Part shown: one piece after another, positions 7,816 to 16,220 of the stretch
Layout: the number at the start of each line of letters is the position of its first letter
Numbering within the stretch: position 1 is the stretch's first letter
Source of the DNA: Clostridiaceae bacterium
GTDB lineage: Bacteria > Bacillota > Clostridia > DSM-8532
DNA: 64,000 bases
NCBI GenBank assembly: GCA_012840245.1
Contig: DULR01000037.1
Coordinates: 1-64,000 of the forward strand
Direction of reading: 5' to 3'
Made by a program: the position numbers and the translations under genes
Notes under the pieces: generated by a model
The model's database searches: none
What the model saw: only the letters and a program-made list of their open reading frames with translations
What the model was told of the DNA's origin: nothing

Positions 7816-8478
7816 CTATGTACGGAAATAGCCAAGCTTCTTTTCAAGCCAGCCAAGCAATAAGGTCAAAGCTCCTACAAATACAAGGAAATATATGCCT
7901 GTGGCAAAAAGCGGCCAAATAAGACCTTTATTGGTATATTCGCCAGCCATCATAATGATCTCTTTATTTGAAATGATACGGGCAAGAGCTGTATCCTTCA
8001 CCAGGGTAATAACTTCATTACCTACAGGAGGAAGGATTCTCTTTATTACCTGAAGCAGTATAACATTGAAAAATATCTGCTTCTTGGTCATACCCAGAAC
8101 CTGGCCTGCCTCATACTGGCCTTGAGGTATGCTTTCAATGCCACCTCTGAATATCTCAGAAAAATAACAGGCATAGTTGATGATAAAGGCTACGGTTGCG
8201 GCAATAAACCGTCCGTTAGTGCCACTGGGCCATGAAAAAGCCAAACTTAAAAGACCGGGGCCGAAATATATTACGATAAGCTGCAGCATAAGAGGCGTTC
8301 CCCTGATTACCCATACAAATCCCCTTACCAGCCACCTGATAGGATAAAAGCGGCTCATGGATCCAAAGGCAATCACTAAGCCCAAAGGCAGTGAGAATAT
8401 AAGAGTTAATGCAAACAGCCTGCAATTGAGCAAGAAACTTTCTGTCAGACGACTTATAATTACAGGAATATCATTCAT
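7816..8478 (-). CDS. Polar amino acid ABC transporter, permease
   Basis: A 220-residue HisM/GlnP-type permease with five hydrophobic segments. It has the family EAA-loop sequence around EAGQVLGMTKKQIFFNVILLQ and the N-terminal RGTPLMLQL segment. It probably works as a homodimer, because only one permease gene is present. It follows the binding-protein gene after an 87-bp gap holding a strong hairpin, which could raise binding-protein mRNA relative to the membrane components. Confidence 0.95.
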   Translation of the reverse strand: MNDIPVIISRLTESFLLNCRLFALTLIFSLPLGLVIAFGSMSRFYPIRWLVRGFVWVIRGTPLMLQLIVIYFGPGLLSLAFSWPSGTNGRFIAATVAFIINYACYFSEIFRGGIESIPQGQYEAGQVLGMTKKQIFFNVILLQVIKRILPPVGNEVITLVKDTALARIISNKEIIMMAGEYTNKGLIWPLFATGIYFLVFVGALTLLLGWLEKKLGYFRT

Positions 8479-8506
8479 ATCAGTCTTACCTCGAAAAACA
8501 AGCGAC

Positions 8507-8530
8507 GGGACAGAGGTCTTCCTCTGCCCC
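8507..8530 (-). terminator. Intercistronic hairpin in the amino acid transporter operon
   Basis: On the minus strand GGGGCAGAGG-AAGA-CCTCTGTCCC forms a 10-bp stem (one G-U) with a tetraloop. A T-run follows only about 8 nt later, so it is more likely a partial terminator or mRNA-stabilising hairpin than a full stop. Confidence 0.6.
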
Positions 8531-8565
8531 AGTCTCTTTACCTTTGTACTATAAATTTAATAAAT

Positions 8566-9357
8566 TTAATTGGAAAGTTCAAGTCCGTACTTTTCAGCCA
8601 GTTTTCCCATGGTACCGTCTGCAATGAGTTCATCAAAGATCTTGTTCACTTTTTCGCAAATATCGGAACCTTTGCGGAAGGCAACTCCATAGTCCTCTTC
8701 TGCCAGATAATCAACGATTTCGATATCCTCATAGCTGGTTCCAGCACCGGTCATGGTCTTTGCAAGAGTCAGGTCAAGCACTGCTGCGTCTGCAGTTCCG
8801 GATTTTATCTCCATAAGACAATCAGTCTGTACGGTCTTTGGTATGTAATTTGCCTGTTTCAGGTTATCATCTGCCATTATAGTTTCTTCACCGGCAGAGC
8901 CCTGTTCAGCAACAACTGTCTTACCTATTAACGATGCAGTTCCGTCATAAGCAGTGCCTTTTTTCACAATTACAACCTGAGCATTCTTAACGTAAGGCTT
9001 GGTAACTTCCATTGTTTCCACACGTTCAGGAAGGATAGTCATACCGTTCCAGATGCAGTCAATGGACTTGGCGTTCAATTCGACTTCTTTGGTATTCCAG
9101 TCGATCTCAACAAAATCAGGCTCTACACCAAGCTTCTCACAAACAATAGTTGCAAGCTCTGTGTCAAAACCAGTGAAATTACCGTTTTCATCGAAATAGT
9201 TCATAGGCTCATAATTGGTATAACCAATAACCAGCTTTCCGTTCTTTTTGACATACTTCCAGTCGCTTTCATTCTGATTACCGCAAGCTGCCAATGCTAA
9301 AACCATGGTCAGCGCCAAAAAAACAAGTAATAATCTGCTTTTTCTAGATCTCTTCAT
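8566..9357 (-). CDS. Amino acid ABC transporter, substrate-binding lipoprotein
   Basis: This family 3 solute-binding protein (PF00497) is about 263 residues. The N-terminus is a lipoprotein signal: basic MKRSRKSR, hydrophobic core, lipobox LALAAC. The mature part has KLVIGYTNYEPMNY, FTGFDTELA and the hinge region VVAEQGSAGEETI, typical of cystine/polar amino acid binding proteins. I chose the ATG at 9357 over 9372 because GGAGG lies inside the longer reading, ideally spaced from 9357. It is the first gene of the importer operon. A TATAAT lies about 40 bp upstream. Confidence 0.95.
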   Translation of the reverse strand: MKRSRKSRLLLVFLALTMVLALAACGNQNESDWKYVKKNGKLVIGYTNYEPMNYFDENGNFTGFDTELATIVCEKLGVEPDFVEIDWNTKEVELNAKSIDCIWNGMTILPERVETMEVTKPYVKNAQVVIVKKGTAYDGTASLIGKTVVAEQGSAGEETIMADDNLKQANYIPKTVQTDCLMEIKSGTADAAVLDLTLAKTMTGAGTSYEDIEIVDYLAEEDYGVAFRKGSDICEKVNKIFDELIADGTMGKLAEKYGLELSN

Positions 9358-9395
9358 TCTTCTTTCCTCCATCTTATTCTCGAAGTCACTTTGTT

Positions 9396-9401
9396 ATTAT
9401 A
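9396..9401 (-). promoter_or_regulatory. -10 box of the amino acid transporter operon
   Basis: Perfect TATAAT on the minus strand 38 bp upstream of the binding-protein ATG. No clear -35 is visible at 16-18 bp, so a regulator may assist. The rest of 9402-9607 shows no gene. Confidence 0.5.
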
Positions 9402-9607
9402 TCACTTTAGCGAGATGAAGGGAAGAAGAATATAGAAAACATTATTAAGCAATTCAATAAAATGCTTGGTATAAAGTCTCATGTTGGCTAAAATACTGGC
9501 AAATCAATATAAATTGACAATCTAATAATGATGACCTGTCTTTAATATTTGTTTAGTCTATTTACATAGGTAGCCAGTGATATGAATCATCTAACAGATT
9601 ACTTGAA

Positions 9608-10027
9608 CTACAATTTTCTTTTTGAATTTGTGATGTATGTTTCCTTAGAAAAAGCACCTTTGTAGACTTCTTCTACAAGAAATCCCATTAATTCTTTAAG
9701 CTTTTTCTTATTCGTAGGTATAATCAGCTTATTATTTTCAACAGCAATTTCTAAACTACAACTCTGTGCTAACTTCTTAATTCTAGCTGCTGTATTATTT
9801 TCAAGAATACCTGAGTCATTTATTACGGCAATTCTACGACGTATCCAGGTATCAGCCATAGATAGAAATTTTTCTTCGTCCTCAATATGTAATAAATTAG
9901 AATTGCTGAAATTATTAACTTCAACATCCGTTGCGGATCGATAATACTCACTCAGATCCAATATTTGGTTAGCATAAAAATATGATGAAAAGTAAAGACT
10001 ATAGTATTTCCATATTGATCCCTTCAT
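9608..10027 (-). CDS. DUF4868 (KwaB-like) C-terminal protein, probably 5'-truncated
   Basis: About 139 residues. The pattern RRRIAVINDSGILEN, IAVENNKLIIPTNKKKLKEL, then the ending KGAFSKETYITNSKRKL resembles the C-terminal half of DUF4868 proteins, the family of KwaB in the Kiwa anti-phage system. Family members are usually about 300 residues, so this reading frame is short. In-frame stops lie immediately upstream of the ATG and I could not find the N-terminal half. It follows the DUF262 protein gene by 75 bp on the same strand and no KwaA-like membrane protein is next to it. Family call is moderate; function as an intact defence protein is doubtful. Confidence 0.5.
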   Translation of the reverse strand: MKGSIWKYYSLYFSSYFYANQILDLSEYYRSATDVEVNNFSNSNLLHIEDEEKFLSMADTWIRRRIAVINDSGILENNTAARIKKLAQSCSLEIAVENNKLIIPTNKKKLKELMGFLVEEVYKGAFSKETYITNSKRKL

Positions 10028-10102
10028 CAAATGTTATTATTCTTGTTCATAATATCGTACATTGACAACATTTTGTTATTCAATTACTCTCCGTAACCTC
10101 TA

Positions 10103-11923
10103 TTAAACGCTTACATTCCATATCTGTTTGGCAAGGTTAAATAATAAATCCTGCCGGTTTTTGACTTCATCCTTATTCCAGACTGTAAAACACTGAAGAT
10201 TCTTTTCCGAAAAGCTATTCCAAGCCGTGTTAACGCCTATTTTTTCTATCTTGGCTATTGTTTGGGTCAGCTTGATATCGGATTTGCAGTATTCCTCTTT
10301 CTTTTTGTCAAACCAATCATTTTCCGTTATTTTATTAACCTTATTCAATGCCTGATTTATGCTTGATTCAACCAATGTAAGATTACCAAGCAAATGTAAG
10401 CAATACTCATAATCGTCTTCATTGCTAAATTGCTCAGGAATATTACCTTCATCAGGAGTCTGGGGAAAGATATGTTCAATTTGCAAACTCTTATAGTGAC
10501 TCATAGGATATACTGGTAAATTACTCATTAGCCTGATATAGTTTTCAATCCGGCCATAAAAATATTTAACTCTGTAAAGGGGTTTTATATCAAACTCCCT
10601 GATCGTATTGCATATCTGATTAAAACTGATTTGCTTGTTTTCAACTTCTATGCCGATTTTTGATTTTATGAAATCCTTTAAACCATCAAGAGTATCGATA
10701 TTTCTCAATTCCTTTGCCCAGCTTGAAAATCGGCTTTCAAATATTTTAGTCTGCTCGCGTGTCATTGTATAATAAAATACAAGAACCTCCAGGTTTTTGC
10801 ATAAGAGCTCAACAGCAGCTTTATTATTTATAAGCCTTGCATTTAATGCAAGCAAAAGTATAATATGCTGTCTGAAAGTACTTTTTCCGATATGCCCTAT
10901 ATATGTAAGAGATGGATTATCGGGATCTTCAGTACTTGCTATTGTTGCGTTGACAAAATCCCTGTAATATACTGAATTTTCCTTCAGCTCTTCAGCAAAT
11001 CTCAAAGGATTGTCTTGATAGTTAATAGCTTTCTTTCCTTCATCGGATATGATCCATTTATATATCTCATCTTCCCTTAACACACCGTTATAATATTTGG
11101 CCATTAAAAAATAACGTAGAAAGCGAAGAGGTTTATCTACTTCACCACATCTTTCAAGATTTAATATAATCTCTTTCCAAATAGACTTTATTTTTGCGAA
11201 ATCCTGTTGGTTTGATTCCTTAAATATCAAGTTTTTGAGCAGATCCATGGGAGTTAATCCGGAACCGCGCTGATTAATCGTTTCGAATATTTTTAAAGCG
11301 CTACCTATGTTTTCTGGGATAATGACAACCATTTCTACTTTAATAAGAAAATATATAATGAAATCCAGCAGGTGATTTTTATTGATGTTCGCAATATAAG
11401 AAGTTATCCTGTCATAGGCTTCCTTCATTTTATTGATTGAATTTGTTGTTTCACCATTATAATCAGTTTCTTCGATCAAGCAGTCCATGTAGTTTTTTGC
11501 TTCTTCATATTGAAGCTTAAGCCTGGGTCTGCTTCTTCCGGTTTCCAAATCATAACTGTAAAGAAGTTCATCAATCTTCTTTTTTATTTCTTCTAACCTT
11601 TTGGTACCAGGAAAGCTTGAATCTATTTTATTCTTTAAATATTCTCTGAAGGCACAAAGAGTCAAAACTATCGTTGTCAATCTTTGTTGACCATCAATAA
11701 CATCAAAATCTCCATCAGGTCTTTTCACAATTATTATTGAGCCAATAAAATAGCTCGACTGTTCATTCATTGGTTTTATTTCTGAAAATTCATTTTCTAT
11801 GTCCTCGAAAAACTGGGCGACATGTTCTTCGGATTTCCAAACATACTCTCTCTGATAGTCAGGAATAGTAAAATAGAATTTCAGCAATTCACCGATAGGT
11901 TTGACATCAGCTTTTATCTCCAT
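10103..11923 (-). CDS. DUF262-DUF1524 protein (GmrSD-like, type IV restriction-related)
   Basis: This 606-residue protein has PDYQREYVW (21-29), the ParB-like nucleotide motif DGQQR (77-81) and FETINQRGSGLTPMDLLKN (213-231), all of the N-terminal DUF262. The C-terminus has the HNH-type DUF1524 motif IEHIFPQ (482-488) followed by GNLTL (513-517) and the downstream asparagine. GmrSD and relatives use DUF262 for NTP-dependent sensing and DUF1524 for cleavage of modified phage DNA. The key residues are all present, so it should be functional. Its neighbours are an HNH endonuclease and a KwaB-like fragment, supporting a defence role. The ATG has a modest AAGGGGAAAG ribosome site. Confidence 0.88.
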   Translation of the reverse strand: MEIKADVKPIGELLKFYFTIPDYQREYVWKSEEHVAQFFEDIENEFSEIKPMNEQSSYFIGSIIIVKRPDGDFDVIDGQQRLTTIVLTLCAFREYLKNKIDSSFPGTKRLEEIKKKIDELLYSYDLETGRSRPRLKLQYEEAKNYMDCLIEETDYNGETTNSINKMKEAYDRITSYIANINKNHLLDFIIYFLIKVEMVVIIPENIGSALKIFETINQRGSGLTPMDLLKNLIFKESNQQDFAKIKSIWKEIILNLERCGEVDKPLRFLRYFLMAKYYNGVLREDEIYKWIISDEGKKAINYQDNPLRFAEELKENSVYYRDFVNATIASTEDPDNPSLTYIGHIGKSTFRQHIILLLALNARLINNKAAVELLCKNLEVLVFYYTMTREQTKIFESRFSSWAKELRNIDTLDGLKDFIKSKIGIEVENKQISFNQICNTIREFDIKPLYRVKYFYGRIENYIRLMSNLPVYPMSHYKSLQIEHIFPQTPDEGNIPEQFSNEDDYEYCLHLLGNLTLVESSINQALNKVNKITENDWFDKKKEEYCKSDIKLTQTIAKIEKIGVNTAWNSFSEKNLQCFTVWNKDEVKNRQDLLFNLAKQIWNVSV

Positions 11924-12003
11924 AGCTTTCCCCTTGCTTTTAAATATACTATGCTTTACTTCTTTTATGATATTGCATACTAAGATAAGATGAAGTTCCT
12001 CTT

Positions 12004-12624
12004 TTAAGTTTTACTTACTAACTTTTCGTTTATTTTATGGTTTCTAAATTTGATTGTATCTACTATAGAAATTAAAAATCTCTTATATTCTTCTATGCTT
12101 AACTTAATCAATTCATCTAAATTTAATCGTTTCTTGTTTTCAATTATGTCATCCATATATGCATCTTTATATACTTTTACAAGAGCTCTCGCCATTCTTT
12201 TGTGCCTTTCAAAGTAAATTTCTGGTATGTCAAAACAATTACTAAATACTCCTCTATCTACATTCCCACCAGGCCATATTGGAATCAAATTACCTATTGT
12301 GAGATAATTATTAACATATTCTTTTAATTCCTTTGTTGTATTCAGTTCTTCGAATTGTTCAAAATTCTCTCTTAAATATTTATTACTATATGCATTAGTG
12401 CCTATATCTGTCTTTATCATATATTTAGTACATGTAAAAATATCTGGATAAAAAGCTTTTAAGCCGATAACATAAATTCCTAGAAATGAGTAAAGGGTAT
12501 CAGTCTTTTCCCATCCTAACTTCTCAATCTCATTACTGAAAATTTTTTCTAAAGTGTCACCCTTTCCATCATATTTCCACGCAATAAAATCTTCTACTGT
12601 TTCTAATTGTTCTTTTAGTTTCAT
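12004..12624 (-). CDS. Hypothetical protein in defence-like cluster
   Basis: A 206-residue soluble protein with no signal peptide or membrane segment. I do not recognise the family with confidence. A central GNLIPIWPGGNVDRG followed by acidic/aromatic residues is reminiscent of uncharacterised proteins with a GN(F/L)xP...RG motif (for example DUF6994-like), but this is only an impression. The start ATG follows AAAGGATG. It lies 80 bp upstream of the DUF262-DUF1524 gene on the same strand, with low-GC codon use like its neighbours, and could be part of the same defence module. Confidence 0.6.
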   Translation of the reverse strand: MKLKEQLETVEDFIAWKYDGKGDTLEKIFSNEIEKLGWEKTDTLYSFLGIYVIGLKAFYPDIFTCTKYMIKTDIGTNAYSNKYLRENFEQFEELNTTKELKEYVNNYLTIGNLIPIWPGGNVDRGVFSNCFDIPEIYFERHKRMARALVKVYKDAYMDDIIENKKRLNLDELIKLSIEEYKRFLISIVDTIKFRNHKINEKLVSKT

Positions 12625-12961
12625 ATTTCGACATCCTTTTGCATAAAGTCATCTATATACCAATTATATATACGTATACCTACATATTTCAAGAAGATGG
12701 AACCAGTCGCCAAATTAGATGACTTATTATAAAGCAAATATTATTTTACTAACCTAAGGATAGCTTTTTTATTCCCGTCCAAACTCTCAATAATTGTTTA
12801 AATGTTTCATCTATTTTGTATGGACTATCAGGGTTTTTCTTTATGCATCCACAGCTTTTTTGACCACGTCTTAGGTTCCCAGTTAAAACGTATACAGCAT
12901 CCCCAAAAGAACATTTACACTCAGATACACTCCTAATTATTTTTAGAATTTATAAAATCAT
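12625..12961. other. Intergenic region containing a zinc-ribbon-like gene fragment
   Basis: No intact gene. Between about 12754 and 12950 the minus strand encodes a startless fragment, described separately. The remainder is AT-rich spacer with no clear promoter. Confidence 0.5.
12754..12950 (-). pseudogene. Fragment of an AP2/homing-endonuclease-type DNA-binding protein
   Basis: About 65 startless codons ending at a TAG (12756-12754). The paired cysteines ECKCSFGDA...GNLRRGQKSCGC match the zinc-binding element (C.C.CG....v....L..G...SCGC) found at the N-terminus of phage AP2-domain and HNH/GIY-type homing proteins. The DNA-binding domain that should follow is missing and stops occur upstream, so it is a relic. 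It suggests phage or intron-type traffic through this island. Confidence 0.55.
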
Positions 12962-13819
12962 TTATAAATGTCGGTTCATTTTAATTTTTTCTTCAAAGCC
13001 ATTGCTATATATAAACATTAATTTTTCTTTTTTAAATTCTGGCTCAGCTTTATGGATAATTCTATGATGGTTTGGACATACAATGATTTGATTATTTGCG
13101 TTGTTGTTTAGAGATTTTATAAAAGGAATTATATGATGGCTCTCAGCTATAGAAATGCCGTATCTATAGCTTATATTCGTTCCGCATATTTGGCATCGGT
13201 ATTCATATAATTCTTTCAAGCATTCTCCAATGGCACGATTAAGTCTTCTAACCTTTGTTAATAGTATCTTTTGCTCAATTGTAGCATTTTCATCGACTAT
13301 ATTATAATCTATTGAATACTCGAAATCTTGTTCCTGAATGTTTATTATTGATTGTCGAATCGCGTTGTAGTCATTGGCATTAAAGCATTCTAGTACATAT
13401 GTATCCGGATAATCAGTAATGTATATAGCAATAGACTCATTTATATCATCGGGTAAACTAATAGCCCGTCTACGTCCACTTTCTCTATCGATCTCTCGTT
13501 GTTGTTTCAGAAATTGATAACTTCTATTAAATATCATTCTTAATTCTACGGCTATATCACTGGTAGGAACATATCGTATTTGAACAATATCAGCTCTATC
13601 TCCGTATTTTTCTTGGTTAAATAACTGATTAACAAGCTTTGCTTTATAAGTTTTTCCATTAAGAATCAAATTTATCGGTTTGCTCTGCCCTCTATCCAAA
13701 TAATTACTTGCTTGCTTAATAAACTTTTTTTGGATAGTGACAGGTATACTTATCCCTTGATGCAGAACTGACCAGTCTATATTCTTTTTGTAAACATAGC
13801 CACCGTAAATATCAATCAT
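12962..13819 (-). CDS. HNH endonuclease with N-terminal recognition-like domain
   Basis: About 285 residues. The C-terminus is an HNH nuclease with paired cysteines (YRCQICG), AESHHIIPF and NQIIVCPNHHRIIHK, the complete zinc and catalytic set. The N-terminal ~100 residues (WSVLHQGISIPV, INLILNGKTYKAKLVNQ, ADIVQIRYV) look like an EcoRII-N/B3-type beta-barrel that binds DNA in restriction-related HNH proteins; this part is inference. I chose the ATG at 13819 because AGAGG lies 10-11 nt upstream and GYKSM before it looks untranslated. ATG 13861 and TTG 13876 are longer alternatives. It is the first gene of the defence-like run. Confidence 0.8.
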   Translation of the reverse strand: MIDIYGGYVYKKNIDWSVLHQGISIPVTIQKKFIKQASNYLDRGQSKPINLILNGKTYKAKLVNQLFNQEKYGDRADIVQIRYVPTSDIAVELRMIFNRSYQFLKQQREIDRESGRRRAISLPDDINESIAIYITDYPDTYVLECFNANDYNAIRQSIINIQEQDFEYSIDYNIVDENATIEQKILLTKVRRLNRAIGECLKELYEYRCQICGTNISYRYGISIAESHHIIPFIKSLNNNANNQIIVCPNHHRIIHKAEPEFKKEKLMFIYSNGFEEKIKMNRHL

Positions 13820-14318
13820 TGATTTATAACCTCTAATGTTTCCCTTTATTTCTTTATACATTAAGCACAATTTCAACAGTTTTCTACTTTACGTTCTTAA
13901 TTTTGGTCTTTCATTAATAACTCTCTTCGGAATACACAGGCAAAAATGCTTTATCTTTCGATTTTACTCCCCTCATAAATTACAAAAATTATAGTATATT
14001 ATAACACATTTTCATCTGTTGCTTCACCATGCATTCCATTAATAACCATCACTTAATTATTTATCCTTAATTCATCAAACTCGTGATTTGGATGTCCAAC
14101 ATCAATCAATTGATAATTTATTATTGAAACATAAATAGATCGTTCACTTTGACCAGGATTATATTAATTTGCGACTTCTAAATAGTTATGGACCTTCTTG
14201 TAAATTAACACTTGATTTTTTCAGGTATATGGTACAATTATGATTAGCGTTAATAAAGCAAATGGATAATTATCTATATATCCATACTTATTAAGTAGAT
14301 TTTTTGGAGGCTAATATC
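13820..14318. other. Long AT-rich intergenic region with a coding remnant and a promoter
   Basis: On the minus strand about 14053-14163 encodes a startless 36-codon tail (VGHPNHEFDELRINN at its end) of an unrecognised gene. On the plus strand TTGATT near 14213 and TACAAT near 14234 form a plausible promoter for the YbaK-like gene. Nothing else is supported. Confidence 0.45.
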
Positions 14319-14795
14319 ATGTCCAATCTAAAGAAAAGTACAGAAAAGGTACATGCTGCACTGAGTAAATTTGGATTCGAATTAAATATAGTTGAGTTTT
14401 CAGAATCTACCCGTACAGCACAGGAAGCGGCAGATGCCATAGGCTGTACTGTTGGTCAAATAGCAAAATCTTTAATATTTAAGGGCAAAGAATCTCAAAA
14501 ACCTATATTGATAATTACAAGCGGCAGTAACAGAGTAAATGAAAAATCAGTAAAAAAACTTATAGGTGAGAAATTGGAAAAAGCAGATGCAAAATTTGTT
14601 CTGGAACATACAGGCTTTGTAATAGGCGGTGTCCCGCCTGTAGGGCATGCAACACCAATAAATACTTTTATTGATGAAGATTTGATGCGATATAATGAAA
14701 TATGGGCTGCAGCAGGAACTCCCAATACTGTTTTTAAATTGACTCCAGAAATCTTGGCTGAAATAACAAAAGGCAGAATTATCAATGTAAAATAA
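14319..14795 (+). CDS. YbaK/EbsC-family aminoacyl-tRNA deacylase
   Basis: A 158-residue single-domain protein of the YbaK/ProX editing family. It has IAKSLIFKG (conserved lysine), GSNRVNEKSVKKLIG, and GFVIGGVPPVGH near the end of the substrate pocket. These proteins hydrolyse mischarged tRNA (Cys-tRNAPro or Ala-tRNAPro) in trans. Start ATG 14319 has TTTGGAGG 8 nt upstream; the longer TTG reading would begin inside that site. It is first in a co-directional trio with an HD hydrolase and a flavin reductase, each separated by about 25 bp. Confidence 0.9.
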   Translation: MSNLKKSTEKVHAALSKFGFELNIVEFSESTRTAQEAADAIGCTVGQIAKSLIFKGKESQKPILIITSGSNRVNEKSVKKLIGEKLEKADAKFVLEHTGFVIGGVPPVGHATPINTFIDEDLMRYNEIWAAAGTPNTVFKLTPEILAEITKGRIINVK

Positions 14796-14820
14796 AATTA
14801 AATTCTTTGGAGGTTTTACT

Positions 14821-15417
14821 ATGAATAATATTACAAGAGAAGAAGCATTGATCTTACTTAAGCAATACAACAAAGATCCATTTCATATTCGGCATGCATT
14901 GACGGTTGAGGCAATCATGAAGTGGTTTGCCAATGAACTTGGGTACGGCGATGAGGCGGATTATTGGGGAATCGTTGGATTACTGCATGATATCGATTTT
15001 GAGCAGTATCCGGAAGAACACTGCATAAAGGCACCTGAGCTTCTTCGTAAAGCCGGTGTCAGTGAGGATATAATTCACAGCGTTGTTTCCCATGGATATG
15101 GAATTACTGTAGGTTGTGGCGCTACTATCGATGTTGCTCCTGAACATGAGATGGAGAAAGTGCTATTTGCTGCAGACGAATTGACAGGGCTTATCTGGGC
15201 TGCTGCACTTATGCGTCCATCAAAAAGCTCTAAGGACATGGATCTGAAATCACTTAAGAAGAAATACAAGAGCAAAGGTTTTGCTGCTGGCTGCTCAAGA
15301 GAAATTATTGAGCGTGGCGCGAATATGCTTGGCTGGGAACTTGACAAGCTTCTTGAGATGACACTTCAGGCTATGGCTGCCAGTGAGGATATTGTCAATC
15401 AGCAGATGAATGTTTAA
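14821..15417 (+). CDS. HD-domain hydrolase
   Basis: This 198-residue protein has HALTVEAIM and GLLHDIDFEQYP (the HD dyad, residues ~62-63), HGYG and a later aspartate in AADELTGLIWAAALM, a standard metal-dependent HD phosphohydrolase set. It resembles the small HDIG proteins of Clostridia with unknown nucleotide or phosphoester substrate. It starts 25 bp after the deacylase gene with TTGGAGG, so they are co-transcribed. Confidence 0.88.
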   Translation: MNNITREEALILLKQYNKDPFHIRHALTVEAIMKWFANELGYGDEADYWGIVGLLHDIDFEQYPEEHCIKAPELLRKAGVSEDIIHSVVSHGYGITVGCGATIDVAPEHEMEKVLFAADELTGLIWAAALMRPSKSSKDMDLKSLKKKYKSKGFAAGCSREIIERGANMLGWELDKLLEMTLQAMAASEDIVNQQMNV

Positions 15418-15445
15418 TTTTATAATATAGGTTGGTGATTTATTT

Positions 15446-16069
15446 ATGAAGGTTTTAATGATCAACGGAAGCCCGAGAAAAGAAGGCAACTGCAGTCTGG
15501 CTTTGGGAGAGATGAAGAAAATCTTCGATGAAGCCGGTATCGAATGCACAGAGATAGTTATAGGCAACAAAGACATCAGAGGCTGCATTGCATGCCATCA
15601 TTGTTCTGATGCAGGCAAATGCGTGTTTGATGATGAAGTTAACAAAATAGCTCCATTACTTGATGAAGCAGATGGGCTCGTAGTAGCCAGCCCGGTATAC
15701 TATGCATCAGCAAATGCAACTCTTATCGCTCTTCTTGACAGACTTTTCTACAGCACTCGCAATAGCATGGATAAGACTATGAAGATCGGAGCATGTGTTG
15801 TTTGTGCCAGAAGAGGCGGTTGTACAGCAACATTCGATCAGCTTAACAAATACTTCACCATTTCTGGCATGCCGGTTGCGTCAAGTCAATACTGGAATAT
15901 GATACATGGCGGTGCTCCTGGTGAGGCCGATCAGGATGAGGAAGGAAAACAGACTATGAGGGCTCTTGCGAGGAACATGGTTTTCCTTATGAAGAGTATT
16001 GAGCTTGGCAAGAAAGAGTTTGGTTTGCCGGAAGAAGAAGAGAGAGTGTATACGAATTTTGTTAAATAA
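15446..16069 (+). CDS. NADPH-dependent FMN reductase / flavodoxin-fold protein
   Basis: A 207-residue protein starting MKVLMINGSPRKEGN, the flavodoxin-like FMN phosphate loop. CIACHHCSDAGKC is a cysteine pair typical of iron-sulfur flavoprotein relatives, and ASPVYYASANATLIALLDR is the second FMN-contact segment. It is a probable multimeric NAD(P)H:FMN oxidoreductase. It ends the deacylase-HD operon. Its stop TAA is exactly the first three bases of a dispersed repeat (TAAGATTCTTCGC), so the last residues may have been set by repeat insertion. Confidence 0.9.
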   Translation: MKVLMINGSPRKEGNCSLALGEMKKIFDEAGIECTEIVIGNKDIRGCIACHHCSDAGKCVFDDEVNKIAPLLDEADGLVVASPVYYASANATLIALLDRLFYSTRNSMDKTMKIGACVVCARRGGCTATFDQLNKYFTISGMPVASSQYWNMIHGGAPGEADQDEEGKQTMRALARNMVFLMKSIELGKKEFGLPEEEERVYTNFVK

Positions 16070-16096
16070 GATTCTTCGCTTCGCTCAAAATGACAA
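16067..16096. repeat. Dispersed repeat family A, copy 1
   Basis: TAAGATTCTTCGCTTCGCTC then AAAATGACA. The consensus across the window is TAAGATTCTTCGCTGCGCTC followed by AGAATGACA. The first three bases are the stop codon of the flavin reductase gene. Confidence 0.85.
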
Positions 16097-16103
16097 CAGT
16101 ACG

Positions 16104-16159
16104 TAATGGGGACACACCGCTGCTTCGTGGGTCATGCTTGCTGCGGAATGTCCCCATTA
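16104..16159. repeat. Repeat family C, copy 1 (hairpin)
   Basis: Perfect 11-bp arms TAATGGGGACA (16104-16114) and TGTCCCCATTA (16149-16159) around a ~34-nt centre. A related element lies at 17932-17994, so the two flank the spoIIA operon. It may also terminate the upstream plus-strand operon. Confidence 0.75.
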
Positions 16160-16167
16160 TTTATAAA

Positions 16168-16203
16168 AGATTCTTCAGTCGCTTCGCTCCCTCAGAATGA
16201 CAT
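16168..16203. repeat. Dispersed repeat family A, copy 2
   Basis: AGATTCTTCAGTCGCTTCGC then TCCCTCAGAATGACA, the longer variant of the family with an inserted AGTCGCTTC segment. It lies between the 3' ends of convergent genes. Confidence 0.8.
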
Positions 16204-16220
16204 TAGGAGTAAAAAAGGAA

